Positions 33,317 through 44,493 of a stretch of DNA of 64,000 bases are shown here, piece after piece. Each line of letters opens with the position of its first letter. Positions within the stretch are counted from its first letter, which is position 1. The position numbers and the translations under genes were made by a program. The stretch is from Diplolepis rosae (Eukaryota > Arthropoda > Insecta > Hymenoptera > Diplolepididae): NCBI GenBank assembly GCA_030998225.1, contig JAPYXD010000696.1, forward strand, positions 2,480,001-2,544,000, given 5' to 3'. Below the pieces are notes generated by a model, which was given only the letters and a program-made list of their open reading frames with translations, was not told where the DNA came from and did not search any database.

Positions 33317-34734
33317 GCGTATCTAAAATATCGATTGGGAGATTTTTGGATAAAATTCGGCAATGAGCAGTAGAATTTGGTAATTTACGGAGATTACCAT
33401 TTAAATAAGTCGAACTCGCTAAATCGCTGCAGAATTTGATTATTCGACTAGAGATGAGGTACCGTGTATTTTCGGGTAGCTCAACGGCTGATAGAGCAAT
33501 GGCAGCTTTTTCGCCTTTTTGAAATTTTGCCAGCGTTAAAGGGAGCGAATTGGCATTATTGAGAACATCGGTTGTTTTATAAAATTTATCGAAAAATAAC
33601 CTTGGGTAATTTTTAGAAATTTCGGCGAAGGCACACGAATTTCAGGTATTTTAGAAAGTTTCAGAGAAGAATCAGTATTGTGCCGGGGTAAATGGACTTT
33701 GAAGACATATTTCATAATATTTAGCGATTCTTTTTAGCTGGTAGGAAATTTACTATATCCTTTCTGGTTAAATGCAGGGATGAATATATATCCTGGTCTC
33801 ACCTGGAATTTGCCTAGGGTTTCGCTCAGGGTTGGATAGTACCACTACGTCCTTATCTGGAACTTGCCTTAGATCTCAGACTTGGTGAACAGCTGCTGTA
33901 GCGACATCCTCACTAACAATTAAACTCAATATTTGTTTTCGTTACATCCTGACACGGTGATCAGGGTTAGGAAACCAGTTTCCATCTTTATCTGGAACTC
34001 GCCCAAGATCTCAGATGACATTGTGTCGCTCCCATGCCCTCACTCTACAGTCAGAGGCCATTTATAATTCCGACCAATGGGAACGGGTCCTAGCTGTTGA
34101 GTTACACAGGACTGACTGACAGTTTTTTACCCTCAGTTTACCCACAGTAATCTGGAACTGACTCGGTTTGTGTTGGTGTCTGTCCTTCGAGCGTAGTAGC
34201 TTCCACCACTACGTAGATACGACGACTTACGTGATGTAGATGGCGTTGTGACTGGAACAGGGAAGTGAATGGGGCGGCCCTGGTGTCCATCTCATACTCG
34301 TGCAGCTATTGGTCGCCTCGGATGTACCTCTTGGGACTTCTTCCAATTACAACTCCTCATCTCTCTGGCGGTTCAATGGAAAGAGAGAAAAAATCGTACG
34401 AATTGTACGGCAGTGGAGCGTCAGGTTTTAAAGTCGACTTACGATTATTCGGCGCGAAGTGAAGTTAAATAGTATTATATTATGAAAGTTCGTTATAACA
34501 CAAAATGGATGACCATAGATTTTACATAGGACGCTAGACGTTTCTGACAACAAAACCTATCTACGGGTAAACACTACTGATATTGCCACTCCAGGTGGTG
34601 TTGTAAGTTGTAGAAATTCTACGACGTCACACCTGATAGGCCCTGCCCTCGATCCTCACGTCTTCACCTATCAGATTGCACCTCGACAACTGAGCCGTTA
34701 ATTCGGCTACTACGCACGAATCGACGTTGGGCAT
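33317..34734. other. Gene-free stretch with a degenerate direct repeat
   Basis: CTTATCTGGAACTTGCCTTAG plus ATCTCAGA near 33850-33885 recurs as TTTATCTGGAACTCGCCCAAG plus ATCTCAGA near 33975-34015; a weaker form lies near 33800. It may be the untranslated or gag region of the gypsy remnant that follows, but no protein motif confirms that. Confidence 0.35.
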
Positions 34735-35640
34735 GGGGGTAGGAACAAGAACGAGCGTTCCAAGATTTGAAGAATGCTTTGATGAGCGCCCCAACCTTTA
34801 CATGCCCCAATTTTAGGATCTCATTTTGTCTCCAGACAGATCGGTCCAGGCGCCTATCTGGCTGGGCGGTTGAGCCTTCAGGAGTACAATTTTGAGATGA
34901 TTTACTGTAGAGGTGCATTACACTCCGACCCCGACGCACTTTATTGAATATGGGAGGATGAGGAGGTATCGGCGTTTGGTGAGACTACCGACCTTCTTCT
35001 ACCGGATTTAGAGGCGTAGAAGCTGGTCTTGTCAAAAGAATTCAGCTGGGAGGTCCTGAATGAGGCACATTCGACACCTACGTCCGGTCATCTAAGAGTA
35101 GATAAGACTCATAAACGTCCCACGGCGTTATACTACTGGCCCGGAGTGTATAGAGACGTAGCGATTTTTGTAAGAGCGTGTAAGACATGCTAACAAACAA
35201 AAGTCGAGCATGATGGACCTGTCGGTTTGATGGTCCGTCATGTGTTGGAACAGCCGATACAGCCCATACAGCCGAATGTATGGGTCTGCACCCGAAAAGT
35301 AAAGGCAGATACGCATATGTGGTCGTTTTTAGGGATTTGTTTTTGAAGTGGATGGAATGCGACCCATTAAAAAAGGCTAACGTAAAAACAATCAGAAGAG
35401 CCCTGGAAAAGACGGTAGTCTATACGTGGGGACCCCCGGAGATTTTTTTCCCGGATAACGAAACCCTGTTCGCGAATAAAGAAATGGCGTAGGCAGCGTC
35501 CATGTTAGGAATCAGGCATACCATGACCGTATAGTTGCCAAAGAAAAAATACTTTAAAATCGCGAAGAAAGTTCTTGCTTCAAAGAGCAAATAAACTCGC
35601 ACACGCTACTAAGGGAAGGGTCCTCGGTACCCAAACACGA
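34735..35640 (+). pseudogene. Ty3/gypsy pol remnant (RNase H end and integrase)
   Basis: Plus-strand readings give ERAFQDLKNALMSAPTF (RT-RNase H junction) near 34750, then IYCRGALHSDPDAL (end of RNase H) near 34900. Next come the integrase zinc-binding region (SGHLRVDKTHKRPTALYYWP, then FVRACKTC) near 35080-35190, and the catalytic core (GRYAYVVVFRDLFLKWMECD, GPPEIFFPDNETLFANKEMA) at 35280-35492. Several stops and frame changes are present. The Asp in FFPDNE is kept. LTRs were not found. It is an old, inactive fragment of a different gypsy lineage from that at 48-64 kb. Confidence 0.85.
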
Positions 35641-36312
35641 TGTTGTACCTACAGTTGCCACTTTGAACTTACAATGTTTAGATAAGTAAAATTATGCAAA
35701 CATTGTTTTAAATCATTATTATCATGGATAACTGGAATGTTCAGTTTTTCACATTCAATCACCACCTTAGTAGATGTTAATATAATTTCTGGTTATTCAT
35801 TAGGTTATGAAAAAAACTTCCCCCTAAGTACACTTGGGTCTAAACACAGAATAACCAGTACGATATTTTTAAAAAAGAAAATCCGCACAGCGTTCCAAAC
35901 GAAACTTTGATCTTCTATCTCTTTTTAAAGGTTGTAAGAATGTGCTAATAAAGCTGGATGTTAAATCTAAGTTGTCACTTGCGCTCAAAATCTCTCAATT
36001 CTCTATTAGTACCGTATGTAAAAAACTTTATTTCAAAAAATTTATCAGCTAAAGTATATTTAATAAAAAAACTTCATAAAAAATGAGGAACTTTGAATGC
36101 TTATTTTAGTCTTATTGTGCCCTCTATTTACAATGTCGTAATATTTCTGGATAAATTCTGAAAAAATTCCGGAAAAAACTATTAAAATAATTAATATCGT
36201 TTCCAAATGCCTAATATTAAGCTTTTGACAAAAACTAAAATAACTCAAGCGGAAAATGTCCTGCAATCAAATTGATCGTTTCATAATAATGATATATACA
36301 TATCTGACACAG
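35641..36312. other. AT-rich intron or intergenic stretch
   Basis: Nothing recognised. If the exon at 36313 is real, this is intron sequence of that gene. Confidence 0.4.
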
Positions 36313-36642
36313 ATTATCACGCTGAAAAAATTCAAACATTACGAAACCCAGGTAAAATCTGTATCAAGCGATGAAAAACACATGACTTTATTATCGATGG
36401 AAAAAAAACAAAGGAATCTCTTGCAAGAAAGTATTTTACGCAAGCATAAAATTAATAAACTAGATATACAAAAGAAGGGTATTAAAAATCAGAGGTTAAC
36501 GGATATACAGGAGGAAGCACGTAAACGAGCCATGCATCTTCTAGAAAGAGCTTTTAACATGAAGCTCGAAGAGGAAGAAGAAATTCAGAAATGTAATAAA
36601 TACATTTTAGAAGCAAAATGCAGAGCAGTGAGAGATGCACAG
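36313..36642 (+). CDS. CFAP45: CFAP45 exon (cilia- and flagella-associated protein 45)
   Basis: A single 110-codon exon between a splice acceptor (CTGACACAG, ending 36312) and a splice donor (CAG followed by GTAAGATT at 36643), both in phase 0. The translation has the coiled-coil signature of CFAP45 (CCDC19): EEARKRAMHLLERAFNMKLE followed by EEEEIQK and YILEAKCRAVRDAQ. CFAP45 is a microtubule inner protein of motile cilia and sperm axonemes. In insects its expression would be expected mainly in testis and ciliated sensory neurons. No other exon of the gene was recognised in the window, so the introns must be very long and filled with transposons, or the exon is an isolated remnant. The exon itself is uninterrupted, which favours a live gene. 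Confidence 0.82.
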
Positions 36643-37187
36643 GTAAGATTAATCTAATTTTATCCATCTTTCTAACTTATACTTTAATAACGCCTGAAAA
36701 GATTTTATTGTGTAAACACTGTGAAATTTTAATGCGAAGTAAAGTTACGTTGTTTTAAATTGTTTTTATTTTATGCCTCATATATCACCAATTTTGAAAA
36801 AAAAGTTTATTACCAATTTCCTAAACATATATCGTTTTTTGGCATTTCTATAAAGGGTGTGACGTCCTAAAGTTTTAATTTGATAAATGATTCCTAGCTA
36901 AAAGTCTACAGTCTATTGTCCTATCTATGTTCCTCATTTAATTGTTAAAAGGTTAACAATTTTTCCGGGTTGAGGATAAGCCAATGAATTCTGTGAAAAT
37001 TATTGAACATGAATGATATTTATTAATTTTTAAAAGGAACATAAAATAATTTCTCCTACGCCACTTTTATCTATTTTATCCTATTCTAGGAAACCAGACC
37101 ACGTCCTAGAGTATTATTGTGGCCTCACCCCTGCATGCGGGACTCTGCAGGGGCGGACCGAATACTTCCCTAGCTAATCGTGAGAAT
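36643..37187. other. Gene-free stretch
   Basis: Nothing recognised. The segment becomes GC-richer after 37090. Confidence 0.4.
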
Positions 37188-37506
37188 AGAATGGAGTTTG
37201 GAAAATTAAATAAAAGCATGTGTAACGAGTTGTTCGGAGGTGAGTTGGACGTGACGGAGGAGCCTGAGGAGGATATGCCTGAAAAATCTCAGGCTAGAAA
37301 ACATTGCGATTGGCTGCACTAACTCAAAGAAAGAGACTGGTGCAGTCTGCAAAAAGTGGTCTTGAAGAGAATGGGGAACTTCTGTAAGACAAAGAAAAAT
37401 ATGTTCCTCCCCATCAGGGATGGCATCACGGAGGCACTGTGGGAGCTGCGGGTCCATGAAAAGCGGATGAAGAGCAACGATTGCTACATTGAACATTTTG
37501 AGTAAT
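37188..37506 (+). pseudogene. Unrecognised coding-like fragment
   Basis: The frame starting MEFGKLNKSMCNELFGGE continues past one stop (near 37319) as RMGNFCKTKKNMFLPIRDGI and TEALWELRVHEKRMKS. Composition and length suggest a retroelement gag-type or ORF1 fragment, but no defining motif is present. It is broken by the internal stop. Confidence 0.3.
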
Positions 37507-38369
37507 GAGATGCACGTTATTACTCGGAACCTGGCAACTCTTTTAAACTGGCTAACCCAACTAGATTTATTGATTAAATGACACCTGGAAATAAAACTGT
37601 TATTCCGAAACTTTGTTGGGCGCCAGTCACTTCTCCTAGAGTGACAAGGTCGATTCAAATAATCCTGACTTTTAATATTACTAATAACGGGCGACGGGTG
37701 GGGTCAACTGAAAGACACAACAGTTATCGAGTAATAAATAAAAACACCAGAATTTGATTAATTAAAATAGGTTGGCCGAACAAGATTTATTAAATTTAAT
37801 AACTGCTCTATACAAGGAAAAGTGAATGATTATAAAAGCCCAAAACATCTATATTAATAGCGCTAAGTATAAATATAATAACACAAATCTCGAAATTCTT
37901 CCGAGCCACGCGACAATATAGCGGATTCAATTTACTATCGCGCGTCACCACCAGAGAGAACGAGAATTTACTAATTGTTGAATTTAAGATAAGATAATAA
38001 GAGTTAAACTTTTAACATCGCGAGAGAGAATGACGCTATTTACAAAAAAAGGACACAAATATAAGAGAGCACTCGCGAAGCTATGAGAGAAAGAGAGGCA
38101 AAGTGGTCTCGGTAGAAGCGATGGACGCCATGAAGCGTCAATGTTGGTTACAGATTGTCCGGTACGTCCGGACCACTTGCCAAAGGAAAAACGTAGTAAA
38201 ACCAACTAACGCTACCTGTATTATATTGTCCGAAACTGGGTAATATCTTAAAAAAAATTCGGCCTCTATTGCCACCAGGTCAAACTTCCACTAATTTCCT
38301 CGGGAGATTGGATCTTCGAGAGACAATGTCACGCTTACACGAGTCGCAGGACGAGAGTGATGATGGAAG
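37507..38369. other. Gene-free stretch
   Basis: Nothing recognised. GAAAGACACAA with AT-rich sequence near 37713 loosely resembles the candidate LTR near 48300. Confidence 0.3.
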
Positions 38370-38994
38370 CAGTGATCCCAGATCTGAAACCGACGCAGTG
38401 TCTCACACTCTCAGCCTGCCTGTCGGTGTGAAGCGGGAAGGGAGCGAAGACGGGGCACCTGGCCAGTTTTCTTTCCTCGTCACTCTTGCATGCAAGAACG
38501 ACTCGTCCCATTTCCCCTTATTCTCCTCGCTTCCTCGTTAAAATGCATGCGTTTTCAACTGTTCCAAGTTTTAGACTTCAGGCTGTCGTTTATCGAGTCG
38601 AAATTGAGAAATGTGTTTTTCTCGACTCCGTGCAAAAGAGGCGCGAAGCAGACGACAATTTCAAATTTACAGAATATGTAGTTATGGAAATAATACTTCT
38701 TTTTTCGGTATTTTAATCAATTTTTCCCTAAAACATACATCTATAAGATTTAAAAAAATTGTGGAATCATTATGAAAGTCTAAACATTATTTTAAAGTGG
38801 AAATTTGAAATTAATAAATATTTACAGTTTGAATCTATATATAAATTGGAAATATTTGAAATTTTTAAAGGAAAGCTTAAATTATAAATATCGAATTTCC
38901 ATGCTTTTTACCAATTTTGTACATTTAAAAAATTTTCAATTAGCGAATTATTTAGCATTAAGAAGAGATAAACATAAAATTTAAGATTGAATAT

Positions 38995-39209
38995 TGTTAC
39001 CAGGCCAGATGATTACCTCCTTCCCCCAGGTTTAGTTACCCATATATGTAGAGGTTGATGACCTCCCCCTCCTAGGTTTAGCTGTCTATATATGTAGAGA
39101 TTCAGGCAGGCCTCGTCAGTTCTTCTCTAAAATCTCTCACGAATAAAAACATACATCAAACTGATGTCACTACCTTTAAAAATTAGAAAGTTTAGTTTTC
39201 ACTATAACA
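38995..39209. repeat. Solo LTR inside the left arm of the large foldback
   Basis: The left arm contains 215 bp absent from the right arm. The insert begins TGTTACCAGG, ends CACTATAACA, and is flanked by ATAT on both sides (38991-38994 and 39210-39213). TG...CA ends, a 4-bp duplication and an AATAAA near 39145 fit a solo LTR. Internally, AGGTTTAGTTACCCATATAT and AGGTTTAGCTGTCTATATAT form a short tandem duplication of about 50 bp. Confidence 0.75.
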
Positions 39210-40198
39210 ATATTACATTCTCAATTTTATGTTAGACATATTTTCATCTCATTTTTTTCAACCTAATCACAGACTTTTCATTCAAAAAATGAATTACTTT
39301 ACGGAAAGGAAAAATTTTCTAATAGGAGAAGATAAATAAAAATCTAAAAAATGTATTCAGTGATATTTGCATATGATCACATAAGTATTTATTGATTTCA
39401 AATTTTACATGAAAATTTTTTTTTCAAGTTCGTGTTTAAATCTTGTCACGATTTTACAAGATCTTATGGGCAGCTGCAATCTGTTAAATGAAATATTTTT
39501 TAATTCTTAATTTGCCTGTTCTTCTGAAATCGTAGGAAAAATTCAAAGTCGATAAATGGTTAAAATTTTATATCAAGATTTCAATTGCAAAATTTTAAAG
39601 CTTTGTGAATAAACTGATTCATATTTAGAAAATACTTCAACTCTGTGAAGCATTTTTATATTTTAAGTGTAAAATCTGTGCTTAGGTCACAAAAAAGTAA
39701 GATAAAAATACTTTCATTATAAAATTTAGAATGTAGATTTAGCACTCATTAGGTCAAATGTTTATTACTTCTTCATGTAAAATACTCTGCACATAATTCT
39801 CTAATTACATATTTTTTAAATGTTGGAACATTTAAGAAATTCATGAATATTTAACCTATTTATAAAAACTAAAAATTTACAAATGAAGCCTCGACTGACA
39901 AATCCAAGAATTTGTCAATTATTGATCTATTTTCTTGTAATTTTGAACATAGGAGAACTTAAAATTCCACAATGACTTTATTTTTTAAGTGATGCTTAAA
40001 CCTTTCTTTAATCTTGAGAATTCTTCCAGAACTTTATTTCAGGCGAGTGACTTTTTTTAAATGAAAGATTTCGTTATTCTAAATTAGGCTCATCGCGTAA
40101 AATTGTAAAAAAATTCTAAAGCTTCAAAGTAAATTTTTCTGTCTAATTAAAACCTAATAAGTATTCAATGTTTCAAATCAAAATATTAAATGAAAGAT

Positions 40199-40487
40199 AT
40201 TCAATCTCTAAATCTGAATCAGTCAAAACCTACTGATTATCAGTAAAACTCGACTGATGCAAATAGCCAAAAAGAGGTTACTGTGAATCAGTCAAATTTC
40301 ACTGAATACTTTAGTGACAATGAACTGATTCAACATAGTCAAACATAATTCTTCACTCATAAAATCGGTGAAAATGAACTAATTTATCAGTAAAAAATAT
40401 TTTGTTTACTGATAAATCAGTGAAAAGGCAAATCACTAATTCAATCAGTGAAAAATTTGACTGATTCAGATTTAGAGAGTAAAAGGA
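40199..40487. repeat. Small palindromic MITE in the spacer of the foldback
   Basis: The ends CTCTAAATCTGAATCAGTCA and TGACTGATTCAGATTTAGAG are mirror images. The interior is built of repeated CACTGATT / AATCAGTG motifs. About 285 bp, non-coding. Confidence 0.75.
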
Positions 40488-41954
40488 CTTGAAATTCCAA
40501 ACTGATATTATTTTTCAAGTGATGCTTAAACCTCTCTTTATTTTTATAAGGATTCATTGTTCAAGGTGTCATTGTGGAATTTTAAGTTCTCCTATGTTCA
40601 AACTTACAAGAAAATAGATCAATAATTGACAAATTCTTGGATTTGTCAGTCGAAGCTTTATTTGTAAATTTTTAGTTTTTATAAATAGGTTAAATATTCA
40701 TGAATTTCTTAATTGTTCCAACATTTAAAAAATATGTAATCAGAGAATTATGTGCAGAGTATTTTACATGACGAAGTAATAAACATTTGACCTAATGAGT
40801 GCTAAATCTACATTCTTAATTTTATAATGAAAGTATTTTTATCTTACTTTTTTGTGACCTAAGCACAGATTTTACACTTAAAATATAAAAATGCTTCACA
40901 GAGTTGAAGCATTTTCTAAATATGAATCAGTTTATTCACAAAGCTTTAAAATTTTGCAATTGAAATCTTGATATAAAATTTTAACCATTTATCGACTTTG
41001 AATTTTTCCTACGATTTCAGAAGAACAGGCAAATTAAGAATTAAAAAATATTTCATTTAACAGATTGGAGCTGCCCATAAGATCTTGTAAAATCGTGACA
41101 AGATTTAAACACGAACTTGAAAAAAAAATTTTCATGTAAAATTTGAAATCAATAAATACTTATGTGATCATATGCAAATATCACTGAATACATTTTTTAG
41201 CTTTTTATTTATCTTCTCCTATTAGAAATTTTTTCCTTTCCGTAAAGTAATTCATTTCTTGAATGAAAAGTCTGTGATTAGGTTGCAAAAAGTGAGATGA
41301 AAATATGTCTAACATAAAATTGAGAATGTAATATTCAATCTTAAATTTTATGTTTATCTCTTCTTATTGCTAAATAATTCGCTAATTGAAAATCTTTTAA
41401 ATGTACAAAATTGGTCAAAAGCATGGAAATTCGAAATTTATAATTTAAGCTTTCCTTTAAAAATTTCAAATATTTCCAATTTATATATAGATTCAAACTG
41501 TAAATATTTATTAATTTCAAATTTCCACTTTAAAATAATGTTTAGACTTTCATAATGATTCCACAATGTTTTTAAATCTTATAGATGTATGTTTTAGGGA
41601 AAAATTGATTAAAATATCGAAAAAAGAAGTATTATTTCCATAACTACATATTCTGTAAATTTGAAATTGTCGTCTGCTTCGCGCCTCTTTTGCACGGATT
41701 CGAGAAAAACACATTTCTCAATTTCGACTCGATAAACGACAGCCTGAAATCTAAAACTTGGAACAGTCGAAAACGCATGCATTGTAACGAGGAAGCGAGG
41801 AGAATAAGGGGAAATGGGACGAGTCGTTCTTGCATGCAAGAGTGACGAGGAAAGAAAAATGGCAACGTGCCCCGTCTTCGCTCCCTACCCGCTCTACACC
41901 GACAGCAGGCTGAGAGTGTGAGACACTGCGTCGGTTTCAGATCTGGGATCACTG

Positions 41955-42100
41955 GATGGAAGACGCGACGCTGATAAAATTCCCGACCAGCCCCACAAAT
42001 TGAACGCGTGACCCAATCGCGGACCCAGAAGAAGGTCATATGTCATACATCTAGTCAGCCCTATCCGACTCCCTGCCTGCAACGGCGAGAACTTGATTCC
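41955..42100. other. Junction between two large palindromes
   Basis: 146 bp separate the two palindromes. CATCTAGTCAGCCCTATCCG near 42048 pairs weakly with AGTCGGGCAGGGCTGCATCT near 46155, so the second palindrome may once have extended to about 42040 and 46185. Confidence 0.5.
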
Positions 42101-42916
42101 CTTAGTGATTATAGTTTCTATGTGCGAAGTTTTCTCACCAGAGCCGCGCTGCACGCGGCACGCTCTACAAAAGCATTATACTAGTAGACAAATATTTTAA
42201 AAAATTTAAATAATTAAGTTTCTGAACAATATGAAATGAAAAAATGTCCCTAAAATGATTCTAGGACTTAAAATACACATTTTGCATAAATCAATTAATA
42301 TAAAATAAAAAAAAGAACACATTAAACTTCGTAAAATATATACTGTGGATACGCATGAAGAATTCTTGAGACCCTGCACAAATTTTTTTTTATATTATCC
42401 CCATATAACTGAAAATATATTTAAAAATAAATAAAAAGCTTAAGCTTCTAAATAGAAGTATTTTCCATTTTTATTTTCCAGCTTCAAACGAATGAAATGA
42501 AAAATAATTATTTTGTTAAGCCCTGTGTTCAACATAAAAAACCATGTGGAGGGAAATACATACTAAATTAATAATTTGTAAATGTAACAAAAAATATTCA
42601 TTACTATACTAATTACTATTCATTACTAATTTGCTAGTACATATTTTTAACATATTTAAAATTGTTAACATGTACAGATCGATGATGACTAGTTAAGTTT
42701 CGTAAAGCTTGGCTGCTTTTTTCTTCAAGGCGCTAACTTTTTTAATCTCAGCCATTTCCTGTCTTACGAATTGTCTCATTCTTATTTAAAATAAAATAAA
42801 ATCACATATGCTGACATCTCTACAGCTTCATTGGCATTTTCTTTGCATTGAAAAATGAATTTTGTTTCAGATGAAATTAAATCGTCTAGAATTAGATCAA
42901 AAGAATTGCTAGACCG

Positions 42917-43306
42917 TCAATGTTTGTTAAATAGATATTCGACAACTGTGATAAGCTTGCATAACTTAACATTTGGATGTATGGAATCTTTACTTATTTT
43001 TGCAAATAGACTCAGACTTTCAGGTAACTGATCACAAGAAATAGTTATCGTATCTGCATGAATTTCAGAAGTAGTCAAAAATGCATTTAAGCATGTCGAA
43101 CACTGAGTGTGCTGTTTAATGTAAGCAGTTATACGACCAGTTGTGTAAAAAATCAAACAATCTCTAACAGCTGGTAAAGCATAATCGTGCGCTACTGCAT
43201 CTACAAAATCACTAAAATCAGTGTCTTCACAATCAATTATTGCTTTCAACTTTTCTCGAATTTCTTTAATTGCGCTTTTACTATTCGACTGATGTAATTC
43301 TTTCAA
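42917..43306 (-). CDS. 129-aa ORF resembling a P-element/THAP9-type transposase C-terminus, left arm
   Basis: An intact frame, MKELHQSNSKSAIKEIREKL at its start. The segment CLIFYTTGRITAYIKQHTQC followed by STCL and then HPNVKLCKLI resembles the C-terminal block of P-element-like transposases (tyrosine-glycine motif, Cys pair, HPN near the end). The catalytic core is missing, so it cannot be a complete transposase. Identification is by eye and tentative. It differs from the right-arm copy at three residues (Glu/Gln, Leu/Arg, Cys/Tyr). Confidence 0.45.
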   Translation of the reverse strand: MKELHQSNSKSAIKEIREKLKAIIDCEDTDFSDFVDAVAHDYALPAVRDCLIFYTTGRITAYIKQHTQCSTCLNAFLTTSEIHADTITISCDQLPESLSLFAKISKDSIHPNVKLCKLITVVEYLFNKH

Positions 43307-43651
43307 TTTTGTAATTGTTATTAAGGGCTGTAGAGGGTTGCCATCGAAAGTACTACAATTTCAAAGCTTTGCAGGTTTCAAAATGCTAAAGGCAGCTAAT
43401 ATCTTGTATATTTGCAAGAAGGTTAGTGTACAAGGATAATCATTTGTTCCTCCGGCTAATCTGATAGTGCCAAAAACTCTCTAAACAAAAGGAAAGGAAC
43501 GAAAAATTAGTGAAACTTTTATACAGTATTGATAATATTCCATTCGAAATCTCATACTGAATAAAATATTTTTATCTTGTTCAGTTAAATTTTCTGAAAT
43601 TGTAGTACTTTCGATGGTAACCCTCTACAGCCCTTAATAACAATTACAAAA

Positions 43652-44041
43652 TTGAAAGAATTACATCAGTCGAATAGTAAAAGCGCAATTAAAGAAATTC
43701 GAGAAAAGTTGAAAGCAATAATTGATTGTCAAGACACTGATTTTAGTGATTTTGTAGATGCAGTAGCGCACGATTATGCTTTACCAGCTGTTAGAGATTG
43801 TTTGATTTTTTACACAACTGGTCGTATAACTGCTTACATTAAACAGCACACTCAGTGTTCGACATGCTTAAATGCATTTTTGACTACTTCTGAAATTCAT
43901 GCAGATACGATAACTATTTCTTGTGATCAGTTACCTGAAAGTCTGAGTCGATTTGCAAAAATAAGTAAAGATTCCATACATCCAAATGTTAAGTTATACA
44001 AGCTTATCACAGTTGTCGAATATCTATTTAACAAACATTGA
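43652..44041 (+). CDS. 129-aa ORF, right-arm twin of the P-element-like fragment
   Basis: Mirror-image copy of the 42917-43306 ORF on the opposite strand, also intact. Only three amino-acid differences are seen, so either the duplication is young or the arms exchange sequence. The C-terminus-only coding capacity and divergent arrangement suggest a rearranged deletion derivative of a P-like element. Confidence 0.45.
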   Translation: MKELHQSNSKSAIKEIREKLKAIIDCQDTDFSDFVDAVAHDYALPAVRDCLIFYTTGRITAYIKQHTQCSTCLNAFLTTSEIHADTITISCDQLPESLSRFAKISKDSIHPNVKLYKLITVVEYLFNKH

Positions 44042-44493
44042 CGGTCTAGCAATTCTTTTGATCTAATTCTAGACGATTTAATGTCATCTGAAACAAAATT
44101 CATTTTTCAATGCAAAGAAAATGCCAATGAAGCTGTAGAGATGTCAGCATATGTGATTTTATTTTATTTTAAATAAGAATGAGACAATTCGTAAGACAGG
44201 AAATGGCTGAGATTAAAAAAGTTAGCGCCTTGAAGAAAAAAGCAGCCAAGCTTTACGAAACTTAACTAGTCATCATCGATCTGTACATGTTAACAATTTT
44301 AAATATGTTAAAAATATGTACTAGCAAATTTTATAGTAATGAATATTTTTTGTTACATTTACAAATTATTAATTTAGTATGTATTTCCTTCACATGGTTT
44401 TTTATGTTGAACACAGGGCTTAACAAAATAATTATTTTTCATTTGATTTGCCTGAAGCTGGAAAATAAAAATGGAAAATACTTCTATTTACTA

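Larger units (their letters stand above)
38370..41954. mobile_element. Very large foldback element (arms about 1.39 kb)
   Basis: The left arm is 38370-39976 and the right arm 40568-41954. After removing the 219 bp added to the left arm by the solo LTR, the arms are 1388 and 1387 bp. The outer ends are CAGTGATCCCAGATCTGAAA and its inverse. The outer 300 bp of each arm is GC-richer (TGCAAAAGAGGCGCGAAGCA) and the rest AT-rich. The spacer (39977-40567) holds a smaller palindrome and a 40-bp direct repeat (AAGTGATGCTTAAACC at about 39990 and 40515). The frames of 60-130 aa in the arms mirror one another and have no protein resemblance. It is the same family as 30715-31847 and 53075-53245. Confidence 0.92.

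Noticed and set aside
41609..42154. Frames of 76-131 aa at the right end of the large foldback
   Set aside because: They mirror frames at 38269-38716 and at 53030-53291; they are readings of repeat DNA, not genes.
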